Origin: Candidatus Nomurabacteria bacterium
GTDB taxonomy: Bacteria; Patescibacteriota; Minisyncoccia; Phycocordibacterales; UBA9973
Direction: 5' to 3'
Length of the DNA: 8,379 bases
Assembly: GCA_027327845.1 (NCBI GenBank)
Contig: DAHVYC010000022.1
Coordinates: 1-8,379 of the forward strand
Shown: piece after piece, positions 1 through 7,325 of the stretch
Numbering within the stretch: the first letter of the stretch is position 1
Layout: each line of letters starts with the position of its first letter
Program-made: the position numbers and the translations under genes
The notes under the pieces: model-generated
Told to the model about the DNA's origin: nothing
Databases searched by the model: none
Seen by the model: only the letters and a program-made list of their open reading frames with translations

Positions 1-1022
1 GATCTGCTTCAACATTCGTTAATGTTGTTGATCCGAGTAAGAAACCAACCGTCACTTTTTCTATTAGTCCGATAAATACTGTAGTTGGAGGATCTGTAAC
101 AGCAAATTGGTCTTCAACAGATGCGACATCTTGTACTGCAGGATTAGATAACCCAGGTTTTAGTACTGACCCTCTCTATAACACTTGGTATGGATCAAGA
201 GCAGTTTCAGGAGAGGAAGTAATAAAATATGATCTTGCTAAACAGCACTTTAATTTTCCTGTACCTGGTTCATATGGTTTTAATATCACTTGCAAAGGTC
301 CAGGAGGGAGTGCTAGTAGTAAAGTGGCGGTTACAGTAGATTCTTCGTTGAACTGCACAAAGAAAGCATGGTATTTGGATAAAGATGGAGATGGATATGG
401 TACAGGAACACCAATAATGGCTTGTGACAAACCAACAAGCAAGTATGTAGATAACAATACTGATTGCTATGATGAACCTTATAGTAAGAATCCTACAACA
501 GGACTTCTTACTGTCCCAACTAATGCAAAGTATGCTTTCCCTGGTAGTACATATTCTTCTGCATCGGACAGAGGAGATGGAAGCTTTGACTATAACTGTG
601 ATGGAGTAGAAACAAAAAAAAGTTTGTATGACACTGAACACAATGGAGTAACATTTTACACAATCCCATCAGGAGCTAAAAAACTGGTTTCCAGTTATTA
701 TATAGTTAGTACTTATACTCTTAATGAATGGCTAGATTGGAGCGGTCATCGTAACTATGTAAGAGATCAAATATTATATCTCCCAGATTATTTAAAATAT
801 AAAGAAAAGATGGGTACATGTCAGCCACTTTCTACACTTCCTGGAGATGAGGCATATGTATCTGATAATGCAATCCCATGGATATGTTCTTTTGAAACAA
901 GTCAGTGTAGGGGGGTTGATGCGGCTACTCTAAAACGTTGGACCTATAGCGATAACAAATGTACTGCCTCTGATGCTAAAAGTCTTTATCCAGCTCACGT
1001 TTGTGCTGCAAAATGTAATTAA
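1..1022 (+). CDS. Secreted protein with Ig-like domain and MopE-like calcium-binding repeat (3' part; 5' end outside window)
   Basis: The reading frame is open from the window edge (first full codon at base 3) to TAA at 1020-1022, giving about 339 residues without the true N-terminus, so signal peptide or anchor cannot be judged. Residues about 10-110 resemble the Ig/PKD-like domains common in CPR surface proteins (TVTFSISP...VVGGSVTANWSS...SC). At about 122-133 comes WYLDKDGDGYG, a DxDxDG calcium-type loop, followed by a Cys, NNTDCYD and later DYNCDGVE, the layout of the MopE-like 'putative metal-binding motif' repeats. About ten cysteines suggest an extracytoplasmic, disulfide-containing fold. 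The last ~140 residues I do not recognise. A role on the cell surface, in adhesion or matrix, is inference. The GTG at 324 is only an internal codon. No terminator separates the gene from the rRNA promoter seven bases downstream. Confidence 0.8.
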   Translation, partial: SASTFVNVVDPSKKPTVTFSISPINTVVGGSVTANWSSTDATSCTAGLDNPGFSTDPLYNTWYGSRAVSGEEVIKYDLAKQHFNFPVPGSYGFNITCKGPGGSASSKVAVTVDSSLNCTKKAWYLDKDGDGYGTGTPIMACDKPTSKYVDNNTDCYDEPYSKNPTTGLLTVPTNAKYAFPGSTYSSASDRGDGSFDYNCDGVETKKSLYDTEHNGVTFYTIPSGAKKLVSSYYIVSTYTLNEWLDWSGHRNYVRDQILYLPDYLKYKEKMGTCQPLSTLPGDEAYVSDNAIPWICSFETSQCRGVDAATLKRWTYSDNKCTASDAKSLYPAHVCAAKCN

Positions 1023-1028
1023 TTTTAC

Positions 1029-1057
1029 TTGACAGAGACTCTAGGCTAGTATATACT
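1029..1057 (+). promoter_or_regulatory. Strong sigma70-type promoter of the 16S rRNA unit
   Basis: A consensus -35 TTGACA (1029-1034), a 17-base spacer and a near-consensus -10 TATACT (1052-1057) lie just after the stop of the upstream gene. Transcription would start near 1064, giving a leader of about 300 bases before mature 16S. This is the only promoter in the window with both boxes in near-consensus form, as expected for rRNA. The other promoters here are of extended -10 type. Confidence 0.75.
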
Positions 1058-1250
1058 TTTCCCTGAGCGTCTATCTTTAATTAGATATGACGTTTTTGCT
1101 TGCCCCAAGCATGTAATTGAGGGGTTTGACAACTAAATAGAGAACATAATAGTGCAAGTTAACTATTAAAATAATAATAATTTGAGTCTAGGATAAAAGT
1201 TAAGAGTATATTGAGTCGACGCTTAGTCGGCTATCCGATTTTGATCGGAT

Positions 1251-1275
1251 CTGTTTTTTGTTTTGTTTCGTTCTT
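1251..1275 (+). repeat. 5' arm of pre-16S processing stem
   Basis: This 25-base arm, which begins CTG and is T-rich with GTTTCGTTCTT at its 3' end, is complementary to 3065-3089 on the other side of the 16S gene. All 25 positions pair, one of them as G-U (1256 with 3084). Such leader/trailer stems loop out pre-16S and are the classic RNase III substrate. A shorter inner match, CATTTTTA (1288-1295) with TAAAAATG (3029-3036), may continue the stem. Confidence 0.8.
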
Positions 1276-1364
1276 AAAATTGCTTTGCATTTTTAATCCC
1301 GAGGGAACTCGAGGGATAATTATCCTTCAGCAAACTCAGGATTAGATTGCTTCGCAATCTAACT

Positions 1365-2931
<1,567 letters not shown>

Positions 2932-3100
2932 TGAAACATAGTCGCGTGACATTTTATGCTTTACGCGATTTATTGAGTCGGTATTGTGTCGCTCAATTGA
3001 CGACACAATGGACAATGGCCATACGTCCTAAAAATGGCATGACATCCGGCAAAGACCGGGAGAAAAGAACGAAACAAAACAAAGAACAGCAAACTATAAA
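2932..3100 (+). other. 16S trailer with processing hairpins
   Basis: The stretch between mature 16S and the terminator carries hairpins TCGCGT/ACGCGA (2942-2947 with 2963-2968) and a perfect 9-bp ATTGTGTCG/CGACACAAT (2983-2991 with 3001-3009), then the 3' arms of the leader/trailer stem. The ORF that can be drawn through it from 2931 is an accident of RNA sequence. Confidence 0.65.
3065..3089 (+). repeat. 3' arm of pre-16S processing stem
   Basis: AAGAACGAAACAAAAC and the following bases to 3089 pair antiparallel with 1251-1275 over 25 positions with a single G-U. The match also shows that the sequence just downstream of 16S belongs to this rRNA locus and is not an assembly join, which matters for the missing anti-SD. 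Confidence 0.8.
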
Positions 3101-3128
3101 AACACCTCGCGCAAGCGGGGTGTTTTTT
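3101..3128 (+). terminator. Intrinsic terminator of the 16S unit
   Basis: A 10-bp stem AACACCTCGC/GCGGGGTGTT (one G-U) is closed by a GCAA tetraloop and continues into a T run to 3128. It ends the rRNA transcript directly after 16S. The next gene's -10 element starts inside the end of the T run. Confidence 0.9.
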
Positions 3129-3136
3129 GTTATAAT
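3128..3136 (+). promoter_or_regulatory. Extended -10 promoter of the ATP-grasp gene (leaderless start)
   Basis: TGT-TATAAT is an extended -10 (TGN plus consensus TATAAT at 3131-3136). Six bases follow and then ATG at 3143, so transcription is expected to start at the A of the start codon. The -35 position falls in the rRNA terminator stem and shows no -35 match. No Shine-Dalgarno site exists. Confidence 0.7.
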
Positions 3137-3142
3137 TTTGTT

Positions 3143-4102
3143 ATGTCCCAGACTAAGGATAAAATAAAGGTTGGTATTTTGCGTGGAGGAGAAAACGCCT
3201 ATTATGCCCCGTCTCTTATCAAGGGCGGTGAGATAATTTCTAATATTTTTGATAACCTATCAGAAAAATATAAAGTTTTAGATATTTTAATCGATAAGAA
3301 AGGAGTTTGGCATTTAAATGGTATTCCGGTAAATCCGGCTGATTTGTCTCGCAAAGTGGATATAATATGGAATACTTCGCGACAACCAAGTTTTTCTCAA
3401 TTATTACAAGGTCTTTCGATTCCGAGTGTCGGTAATGAATCATTTGTGAGGGTTTTGGAAAGCAACAGGGAAATGTTCAGAAGCCATATGAAAAATATAG
3501 GAGTGAGAATGCCTAAGTCCGTGGTCCTGCCTTTCTTCCAGGAAGATTTTGACCTGCGCTACGCCGAAGGCTTCGACAAGGCGAGTGGCCCGAAAGAAGA
3601 GTATGCTGTGAGGAAAGCTAGAGAAATTTTTGAAAAGTTCTCTTCTCCATGGATGGTTAAATCTTTGACGGATGATGCCGGTATGGGTATACACTTGGCT
3701 AAAACTTTCCCAGAACTTGTGAGGGCGATAGAAGACGGGGTGGAACACAACAGAAGCATAACAGTGGAAGAATTCATTACAGGAAGAGCGCTTGGAGTTT
3801 ATTCTATAAACGGTTTTCGCAGGGAAGATATATATGTTATTACTCCGGATAAATTTACCGTAACTGAAAAAGAAAAATTGGCAAGTATAGTGAAAGATGT
3901 GCATAAGTATCTTGGTGTGGAGAATTTTATGAAATCTGATTTTATCTTACATCCGAAGATGGGGTTTTTCCTCACAAATATTGATTACCTTCCTGACTTG
4001 AGAGAGGGATCACATTTTTATTTAGCATGTGAATATGTAGGGGCAAAAATGCACCATATACTTGACCATATTCTAGAAAAAGCTATAAATAAAAGGACAT
4101 AA
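3143..4102 (+). CDS. Divergent D-alanine-D-alanine ligase-like ATP-grasp protein
   Basis: At 319 residues it has the size and order of a Ddl-type ATP-grasp enzyme: an N-terminal lobe opening with VGILRGG (10-16; Ddl has LxGG), ending near KVDIIWN, a central lobe, and the ATP-grasp core with SSPWMVK (167-173), DDAGMGI (177-183), VEEFITGRALGV (208-219) and SDFILH...LPDLREGS (265-290). Ddl joins two D-Ala for peptidoglycan. Here several catalytic positions differ by hand alignment with DdlB: the Glu of the GG(T/S)SxE loop reads Tyr20, the GSSVG loop reads DDAGMG, and the metal-binding E-x-N reads N279-I-D281. The first metal Asp (D266) is kept. The protein may use another substrate or be weak or inactive as a ligase, so no gene symbol is given. 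Its ATG follows an extended -10 by six bases, and tRNA-Pro starts one base after its stop, probably on the same transcript. Confidence 0.8.
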   Translation: MSQTKDKIKVGILRGGENAYYAPSLIKGGEIISNIFDNLSEKYKVLDILIDKKGVWHLNGIPVNPADLSRKVDIIWNTSRQPSFSQLLQGLSIPSVGNESFVRVLESNREMFRSHMKNIGVRMPKSVVLPFFQEDFDLRYAEGFDKASGPKEEYAVRKAREIFEKFSSPWMVKSLTDDAGMGIHLAKTFPELVRAIEDGVEHNRSITVEEFITGRALGVYSINGFRREDIYVITPDKFTVTEKEKLASIVKDVHKYLGVENFMKSDFILHPKMGFFLTNIDYLPDLREGSHFYLACEYVGAKMHHILDHILEKAINKRT

Positions 4103-4103
4103 A

Positions 4104-4174
4104 CGGGCCGTAGTATACCGGTAGTACACACGCTTCGGGTGCGTGTAGACTGGGTTCGATTCCCAGCGGCCCGA
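4104..4174 (+). tRNA. tRNA-Pro (anticodon CGG)
   Basis: A full cloverleaf folds: acceptor CGGGCCG/CGGCCCG (4104-4110 with 4167-4173) with discriminator A4174; D-stem GTAT/GTAC with GG at 4120-4121; anticodon stem CACGC/GCGTG with loop TTCGGGT and anticodon CGG at 4136-4138, which reads CCG; a 4-base variable loop; and T-arm CTGGG-TTCGATT-CCCAG. The C1-G72 pair and G37 fit proline identity. The 3' CCA is not encoded, so a CCA-adding enzyme is needed. It begins one base after the ATP-grasp stop codon and has no promoter of its own in view, so release from the mRNA by RNase P is likely. Confidence 0.93.
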
Positions 4175-4201
4175 CAGGGATGCAAAAGAGAGATTATTTA
4201 A

Positions 4202-4210
4202 TGATATAAT
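4202..4210 (+). promoter_or_regulatory. Extended -10 promoter upstream of a hairpin RNA
   Basis: TGA-TATAAT is an extended -10 with consensus hexamer at 4205-4210. The 14-mer TGATATAATATAAG is identical to the one before the mazG-like gene at 7671-7684. The expected start is near 4217, where no ATG is present, so this transcript is more likely an RNA than a leaderless mRNA. Confidence 0.55.
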
Positions 4211-4216
4211 ATAAGA

Positions 4217-4300
4217 ATAGAAAGAAATTGTTTTTATCTGTGGCGGGTGATCGCACTCACATAGGCACATATGTTGGAGTTTAGCCATCACCCGCCTCAA
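4217..4300 (+). ncRNA. Putative structured small RNA, family unknown
   Basis: Downstream of a good extended -10 lies a strong hairpin: a perfect 10-bp GGCGGGTGAT/ATCACCCGCC (4242-4251 with 4287-4296), then inner pairs ACTC/GAGT (4255-4258 with 4277-4280) and CATA/TATG (4260-4263 with 4270-4273), with internal loops between. It does not carry the GGAAGCAGCC tip of SRP RNA and is too short for RNase P RNA, tmRNA or usual 6S RNA. No U-run follows the hairpin, so the 3' end is uncertain. It could also be a regulatory leader or an attenuator. Confidence 0.4.
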
Positions 4301-4317
4301 ATGAAAATAATCTTGAG

Positions 4318-4459
4318 TTATCCCCCACACTTACTTTTGCATTATTCTGATTTTTAATAAAACCATTATAATGCCGTGCATTTTCTCGCAAGAATCATTT
4401 TTGAAATTATTTTATAGAGCAGAATTAAAAATCGATGCAAAAGTAAGTGTGGAGGTTAT
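4318..4459 (+). repeat. Inverted-repeat element flanked by TTAT, MITE-like or long hairpin
   Basis: An 18-bp perfect inverted repeat (CCACACTTACTTTTGCAT at 4325-4342, its complement at 4435-4452) extends outward past one mismatch to 4322 and 4455. Inward it continues as GATTTTTAAT/ATTAAAAATC after a short asymmetric bulge. The element, 4322-4455, is 134 bp and is bordered on both sides by TTAT (4318-4321 and 4456-4459), which looks like a 4-bp target duplication. Removing the element and one TTAT leaves GAGTTATCCACAG, which contains a DnaA box. No transposase is encoded. A functional RNA hairpin or replication-linked structure is the alternative. Confidence 0.5.
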
Positions 4460-4464
4460 CCACA
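4456..4464 (+). promoter_or_regulatory. Perfect DnaA-box sequence TTATCCACA
   Basis: TTATCCACA matches the strict DnaA box. It partly overlaps an imperfect palindrome TGTGGA-GGTTA-TCCACA (4448-4464) and is followed within 60-110 bases by very AT-rich DNA. A single perfect box is not enough to call an origin, and dnaA and dnaN are not in the window. Confidence 0.4.
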
Positions 4465-4579
4465 GTTTTGGAGAAAAAGTATTGTGTTCCTATTTGATAT
4501 GCGAGATAATTAAAGTGTTCCCGCGATAATTTATTTAAAATATTTTTTAGAAAATGTTTTAGGGTCGTATTATCGCAAA
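4465..4579 (+). other. AT-rich intergenic stretch with inverted repeat GCGATAAT/ATTATCGC
   Basis: No ORF of interest is seen. GCGATAAT (4523-4530) and ATTATCGC (4569-4576) form an 8-bp inverted repeat around an A/T-only core (about 4526-4565), and GCGAGATAAT at 4501-4510 is a related third copy. GTGTTCC occurs twice (from about 4484 and 4515). The right arm overlaps the likely -10 TATTAT of the following small gene, so it could be an operator. An unwinding element linked to the nearby DnaA box is the other reading. Confidence 0.3.
4568..4573 (+). promoter_or_regulatory. Possible -10 of the small lysine-rich gene
   Basis: TATTAT lies seven bases before the expected start near 4580, right before the leader hairpin. 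There is no TGN extension and no clear -35, so support is modest. Confidence 0.35.
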
Positions 4580-4583
4580 CTAG

Positions 4584-4651
4584 ACCCGCACACTTGCAAC
4601 CAAGTGTCCGGGTAGATTAAAAAATAATTTCGTTCATTCCGAATATTTCGG
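4584..4651 (+). promoter_or_regulatory. Structured 5' leader of the small lysine-rich gene
   Basis: The leader has a hairpin ACCCG-C-ACACTT / AAGTGT-C-CGGGT (4584-4595 with 4602-4613; 11 pairs and one C-C mismatch, loop GCAACC) and a second one CCGAA/TTCGG (4639-4643 with 4647-4651). Neither is followed by a U-run, so they are not terminators. They may stabilise the RNA or control access to the ATG at 4670. Confidence 0.45.
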
Positions 4652-4669
4652 AAGACAACGACAAATAAA

Positions 4670-4732
4670 ATGGCAGCAAAAAAGAAAGCAACAAAGAAGA
4701 AAGCTAAAAAGTCATCAAAGAAGAGAGCTTAA
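4670..4732 (+). CDS. Tiny lysine-rich basic peptide (20 aa), histone H1 tail-like
   Basis: ATG at 4670 to TAA at 4730-4732 encodes 20 residues composed only of Met, Ala, Lys, Thr, Ser and Arg, with ten Lys and one Arg and no acidic residue, in KKKA/TKKK-type repeats like the C-terminal tails of bacterial H1-like proteins. It probably binds DNA or RNA by charge; this is inference from composition. Support for a real gene is the position: it sits between a structured leader and a clean intrinsic terminator 15 bases after the stop, as a complete one-gene unit of about 200 bases. No SD site precedes it (upstream is A-rich). The alternative is a non-coding RNA that happens to contain an A-rich frame. 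Confidence 0.55.
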   Translation: MAAKKKATKKKAKKSSKKRA

Positions 4733-4747
4733 TCTTGTCCTACTTCT

Positions 4748-4781
4748 AAAAAATCCCCCAGTTTACTTGAGGGGATTTTTT
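4748..4781 (+). terminator. Intrinsic terminator after the small lysine-rich gene
   Basis: An 11-bp stem AAAAAATCCCC/GGGGATTTTTT closes a 12-base loop. The T run forms part of the stem's 3' arm, so with the A run it may also work on the opposite strand. It isolates the small gene from secA. Confidence 0.85.
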
Positions 4782-4799
4782 AGTTATTGGGAGATTTTA

Positions 4800-4808
4800 T
4801 GCTAATAT
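4800..4808 (+). promoter_or_regulatory. Extended -10 promoter of secA (leaderless start at 4815)
   Basis: TGC-TAATAT is an extended -10 with hexamer at 4803-4808. Six bases follow before the ATG at 4815, the same geometry as at 3128-3143 and 7671-7686. This argues for the ATG at 4815 over the one at 4809, which directly abuts the hexamer. TATGCT at 4798-4803 is a second possible -10 and would instead support 4809. Confidence 0.55.
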
Positions 4809-4814
4809 ATGGCT

Positions 4815-7325
4815 ATGGGTTTATATAGTAAAATATTCGGGGATACGAGCTCTCAATTCATAAAAAACATAAAGAAAACAGTATTAAGAATAAATGATTT
4901 AGAGGATAGTTTCCTGAAGTTAACAGACGCCGATTTCCCAAAAAAGACTGAAGAATTTAAAAATAGATTGGAAAAGGGTGAAACTATGGACGACATATTG
5001 CCGGAAGCTTTTGCCTTGGTAAGAGAAGCAGGAAAGAGAACTCTTGGACTTCGTCTCTATGATGTGCAGATCGTAGGAGGTATCGCTTTACATGAAGGGA
5101 AGATAGCAGAAATGAAAACCGGAGAAGGAAAAACCTTGGTCGCCACCTTGCCTATCTATCTCAATGCTCTCTCCGGCAAGGGGGTGCATCTAGTCACAGT
5201 AAACGATTATTTGGCGCGAAGAGATGCCGTCCTCATGGGACAAGTTTATAATTTCTTGGGACTTTCTATAGGAGTTATAAATTCTCAAAATATTTCTTAC
5301 TTGTATGATCCTAGCCATACGGAAGAAAATAAAGAAAGAAATGAAATCGGTGAATTTAAAATTATTTATGATTTCCTTCGACCATGTGCGAGGAGAGAAG
5401 CGTACAGTGCAGACATAACTTATGGCACAAACCATGAGTACGGTTTTGATTATTTGAGGGACAACTTGGCTACTTCTATGGAAGATACGGTACAGAGAGA
5501 ACATAATTTTGCGATTGTGGACGAGGTGGACTCTATTTTGATAGACGAAGCCAGAACACCTCTTATTATATCTTCCGCTTCTTCTGACTCTGAAGATTTT
5601 TATATAAAGTTTTATCAAATAGCCAAACAGTTGAAGAGAGATGTGGACTATGAAGTAGATGAGAAATTAAGGGCTATAACTCTCAAAGATGCGGGTATAA
5701 GTAAGGCGGAGAACCTGCTCGGAGTCGAGAATATATATACCGAAAAAGGCATAAAATACGTGCATCATTTAGAAACAGCAGTAAAAGCGCAAGCTCTTTT
5801 CGAGCGAGACAAGGATTATGTGGTTAAAGAAGGGGAGGTAATAATAGTCGATCCATTTACTGGGCGCTTACAGCCCGGTAGGCGCTGGAGCGAGGGCATA
5901 CATCAGGCTATTGAGGCTAAGGAAGGAGTGAAAATAGAAAAAGAGACCAGATCTTCCGGATCCATAACTTTTCAGAATTACTTTAGGCTTTATAAAAAAT
6001 TGTCCGGTATGACCGGTACAGCTGAAACTTCTGCCGAAGAATTTTTGAAGGTTTATGGGCTTGATGTGATAGTGATACCCACTAACCGTCCTGTGATAAG
6101 GGAAGACCATTCAGATTTGATATTTCAGACAGAGAAAGGAAAATTCAAAGCGATAGCAAAAAAAGTAAAAGAATTGAATGAAAAAGGACAGCCTGTTCTG
6201 ATCGGAACCATTTCAATAGAAAAAAATGAATTACTTTCCGTTTATCTAAAACAAGAAGGAGTGTCTCATGTGATTTTGAATGCCAAGAATCACGAGAAGG
6301 AGGGAGAAATAATAGCTCAAGCAGGCAAGCGTGGAGCGGTAACCATCGCTACGAACATGGCTGGGAGAGGTATAGACATAAAACTCGGCGGACCTATGCG
6401 CGCGGAAGGAGAAGGTGTTTCGGTAGAAGAAGAATATGAATTTGTTAAAAGCGTAGGCGGGCTTTTTGTGATGGGTACCGAAAGGCACGAAGCCAGAAGA
6501 ATAGACAACCAGCTTCGAGGACGTTCCGGTAGGCAGGGAGATCCTGGAGAAACCCAATTTTACGTTTCCTTGGAAGATGATCTCATGCGGGTGTTCGGCT
6601 CCGAGAGAATAAAGAATATGATGGGCAGATTCGGTATACCGGAAGATGTTCCTATAGAAAATAAATTTATAAGCAGGTCGCTAGAGAACGCCCAGGCAAA
6701 GATTGAAGGTTTCCATTTTGATGCCAGAAAAAATACGCTGGAATATGATGATGTTATGAACCATCAACGCAAGATTATATACGAGAGGAGGCAGAAGATG
6801 ATGCTTTTTAATAAAGAAGAAATAGAAATATTAATAAAAAATATACTTGAAGGCAAAGAGAATGCAAAGAAATATGAAGATGTAATAACCGATAAAAGAA
6901 AGAAATTGGGAGATGAAGCTTTCTTCGAAACAGTCAGGAGAATAGCCCTTTACACTACCGACACGCTCTGGATGGAGCATTTGGAAGCTATGGATTACCT
7001 GCGTTCTTCCGTCAATTTGCGTGCCTACGGACAGAGGGAACCGATAGTAGAGTATAAAAAGGAGGGTTTATTTATGTTTAAACAGATGGAAGAAGAATTC
7101 AAGGAACAAGTGCTTTCTTTAATAGAAACCATAAATACGGAAGTGAAAATAAATGTAAGTGCTGAGAATAATGAACCGAAAGAAAAGCTTATTACAAGCC
7201 ATGGCGAGCCTAAAGAGTTTTCGGATACTAATAAAATTATTGCCAAAGAAGAAAAAAAAGTTGGCAGAAATGATCCATGCCCGTGCGGTTCTGGTAAAAA
7301 ATACAAAAAATGCCATGGTGTTTAA
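4815..7325 (+). CDS. secA: Preprotein translocase ATPase SecA
   Basis: SecA drives proteins through the SecYEG channel by ATP hydrolysis. Numbering from the upstream ATG at 4809 (838 residues): Q-motif region LRLYDVQ near 81-87, Walker A MKTGEGKTL from 102, YGTNHEYGFDYLRDN in the low 200s, Walker B DEVD at 238-241 followed by DEARTPLIIS, GRRWSEGIHQAIEAKEG in the preprotein-binding region, TNMAGRGIDIKLGG near 513-526, RGRSGRQGDPG near 569-579, helical scaffold with LWMEHLEAMDYLR, and a C-terminal zinc SEC-C motif C824-x-C826-x8-C835-H836. The protein is shorter than the 901-residue E. coli enzyme, partly because the stretch between YERR and DTLW is about 50 residues shorter. I chose ATG 4815 (MGLYSKIF, 836 residues) from promoter spacing and because SecA usually starts a few residues before the SKIFGD motif. 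No SD site is present. Confidence 0.97.
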   Translation: MGLYSKIFGDTSSQFIKNIKKTVLRINDLEDSFLKLTDADFPKKTEEFKNRLEKGETMDDILPEAFALVREAGKRTLGLRLYDVQIVGGIALHEGKIAEMKTGEGKTLVATLPIYLNALSGKGVHLVTVNDYLARRDAVLMGQVYNFLGLSIGVINSQNISYLYDPSHTEENKERNEIGEFKIIYDFLRPCARREAYSADITYGTNHEYGFDYLRDNLATSMEDTVQREHNFAIVDEVDSILIDEARTPLIISSASSDSEDFYIKFYQIAKQLKRDVDYEVDEKLRAITLKDAGISKAENLLGVENIYTEKGIKYVHHLETAVKAQALFERDKDYVVKEGEVIIVDPFTGRLQPGRRWSEGIHQAIEAKEGVKIEKETRSSGSITFQNYFRLYKKLSGMTGTAETSAEEFLKVYGLDVIVIPTNRPVIREDHSDLIFQTEKGKFKAIAKKVKELNEKGQPVLIGTISIEKNELLSVYLKQEGVSHVILNAKNHEKEGEIIAQAGKRGAVTIATNMAGRGIDIKLGGPMRAEGEGVSVEEEYEFVKSVGGLFVMGTERHEARRIDNQLRGRSGRQGDPGETQFYVSLEDDLMRVFGSERIKNMMGRFGIPEDVPIENKFISRSLENAQAKIEGFHFDARKNTLEYDDVMNHQRKIIYERRQKMMLFNKEEIEILIKNILEGKENAKKYEDVITDKRKKLGDEAFFETVRRIALYTTDTLWMEHLEAMDYLRSSVNLRAYGQREPIVEYKKEGLFMFKQMEEEFKEQVLSLIETINTEVKINVSAENNEPKEKLITSHGEPKEFSDTNKIIAKEEKKVGRNDPCPCGSGKKYKKCHGV

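Larger units (their letters stand above)
1023..1364 (+). other. 16S rRNA promoter and leader region (no protein gene)
   Basis: This 342-base stretch carries no credible ORF. It holds the promoter at 1029-1057, small hairpins at about 1099-1111 (TGCTTG/CAAGCA) and 1233-1250 (ATCCGAT/ATCGGAT), the 5' arm of the long processing stem (1251-1275), a GGAA-capped hairpin with one bulged A (about 1296-1317), and a perfect 9-bp hairpin TTAGATTGC/GCAATCTAA (1342-1362) that ends about three bases before the inferred mature 5' end. A second TTGACA at 1126-1131 has no properly spaced -10. No boxA-type antitermination site was recognised. Confidence 0.7.

Noticed and set aside
324..1022. Protein start at GTG 324
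   Set aside because: The frame is open to the window edge and the upstream part encodes an Ig-like domain in the same frame, so 324 is internal.
1126..1150. Second rRNA promoter from TTGACA at 1126 and CATAAT at 1145
   Set aside because: The spacer is only 13 bases and no TGN extension is present; the 1029-1057 promoter is far better.
1233..1259. Intrinsic terminator in the 16S leader (ATCCGAT/ATCGGAT followed by T-rich DNA)
   Set aside because: The T-rich stretch is the 5' arm of the processing stem, and a terminator here would block 16S synthesis; it is kept only as a leader hairpin.
4217..4300. SRP RNA or 6S RNA
   Set aside because: The SRP tip motif is absent and the RNA is too short and lacks the long central bubble of 6S.
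4451..4455. GGAGG as a Shine-Dalgarno site
   Set aside because: No start codon with a sustained frame lies 5-12 bases downstream; it is part of the inverted repeat.
4580..4781. tmRNA or RNase P RNA
   Set aside because: No tRNA-like ends, no tag-like reading frame ending in ALAA, and too short for RNase P RNA.
5190..5618. Minus-strand ORF opposite secA
   Set aside because: It is a shadow of strongly conserved secA coding sequence with no domain resemblance.
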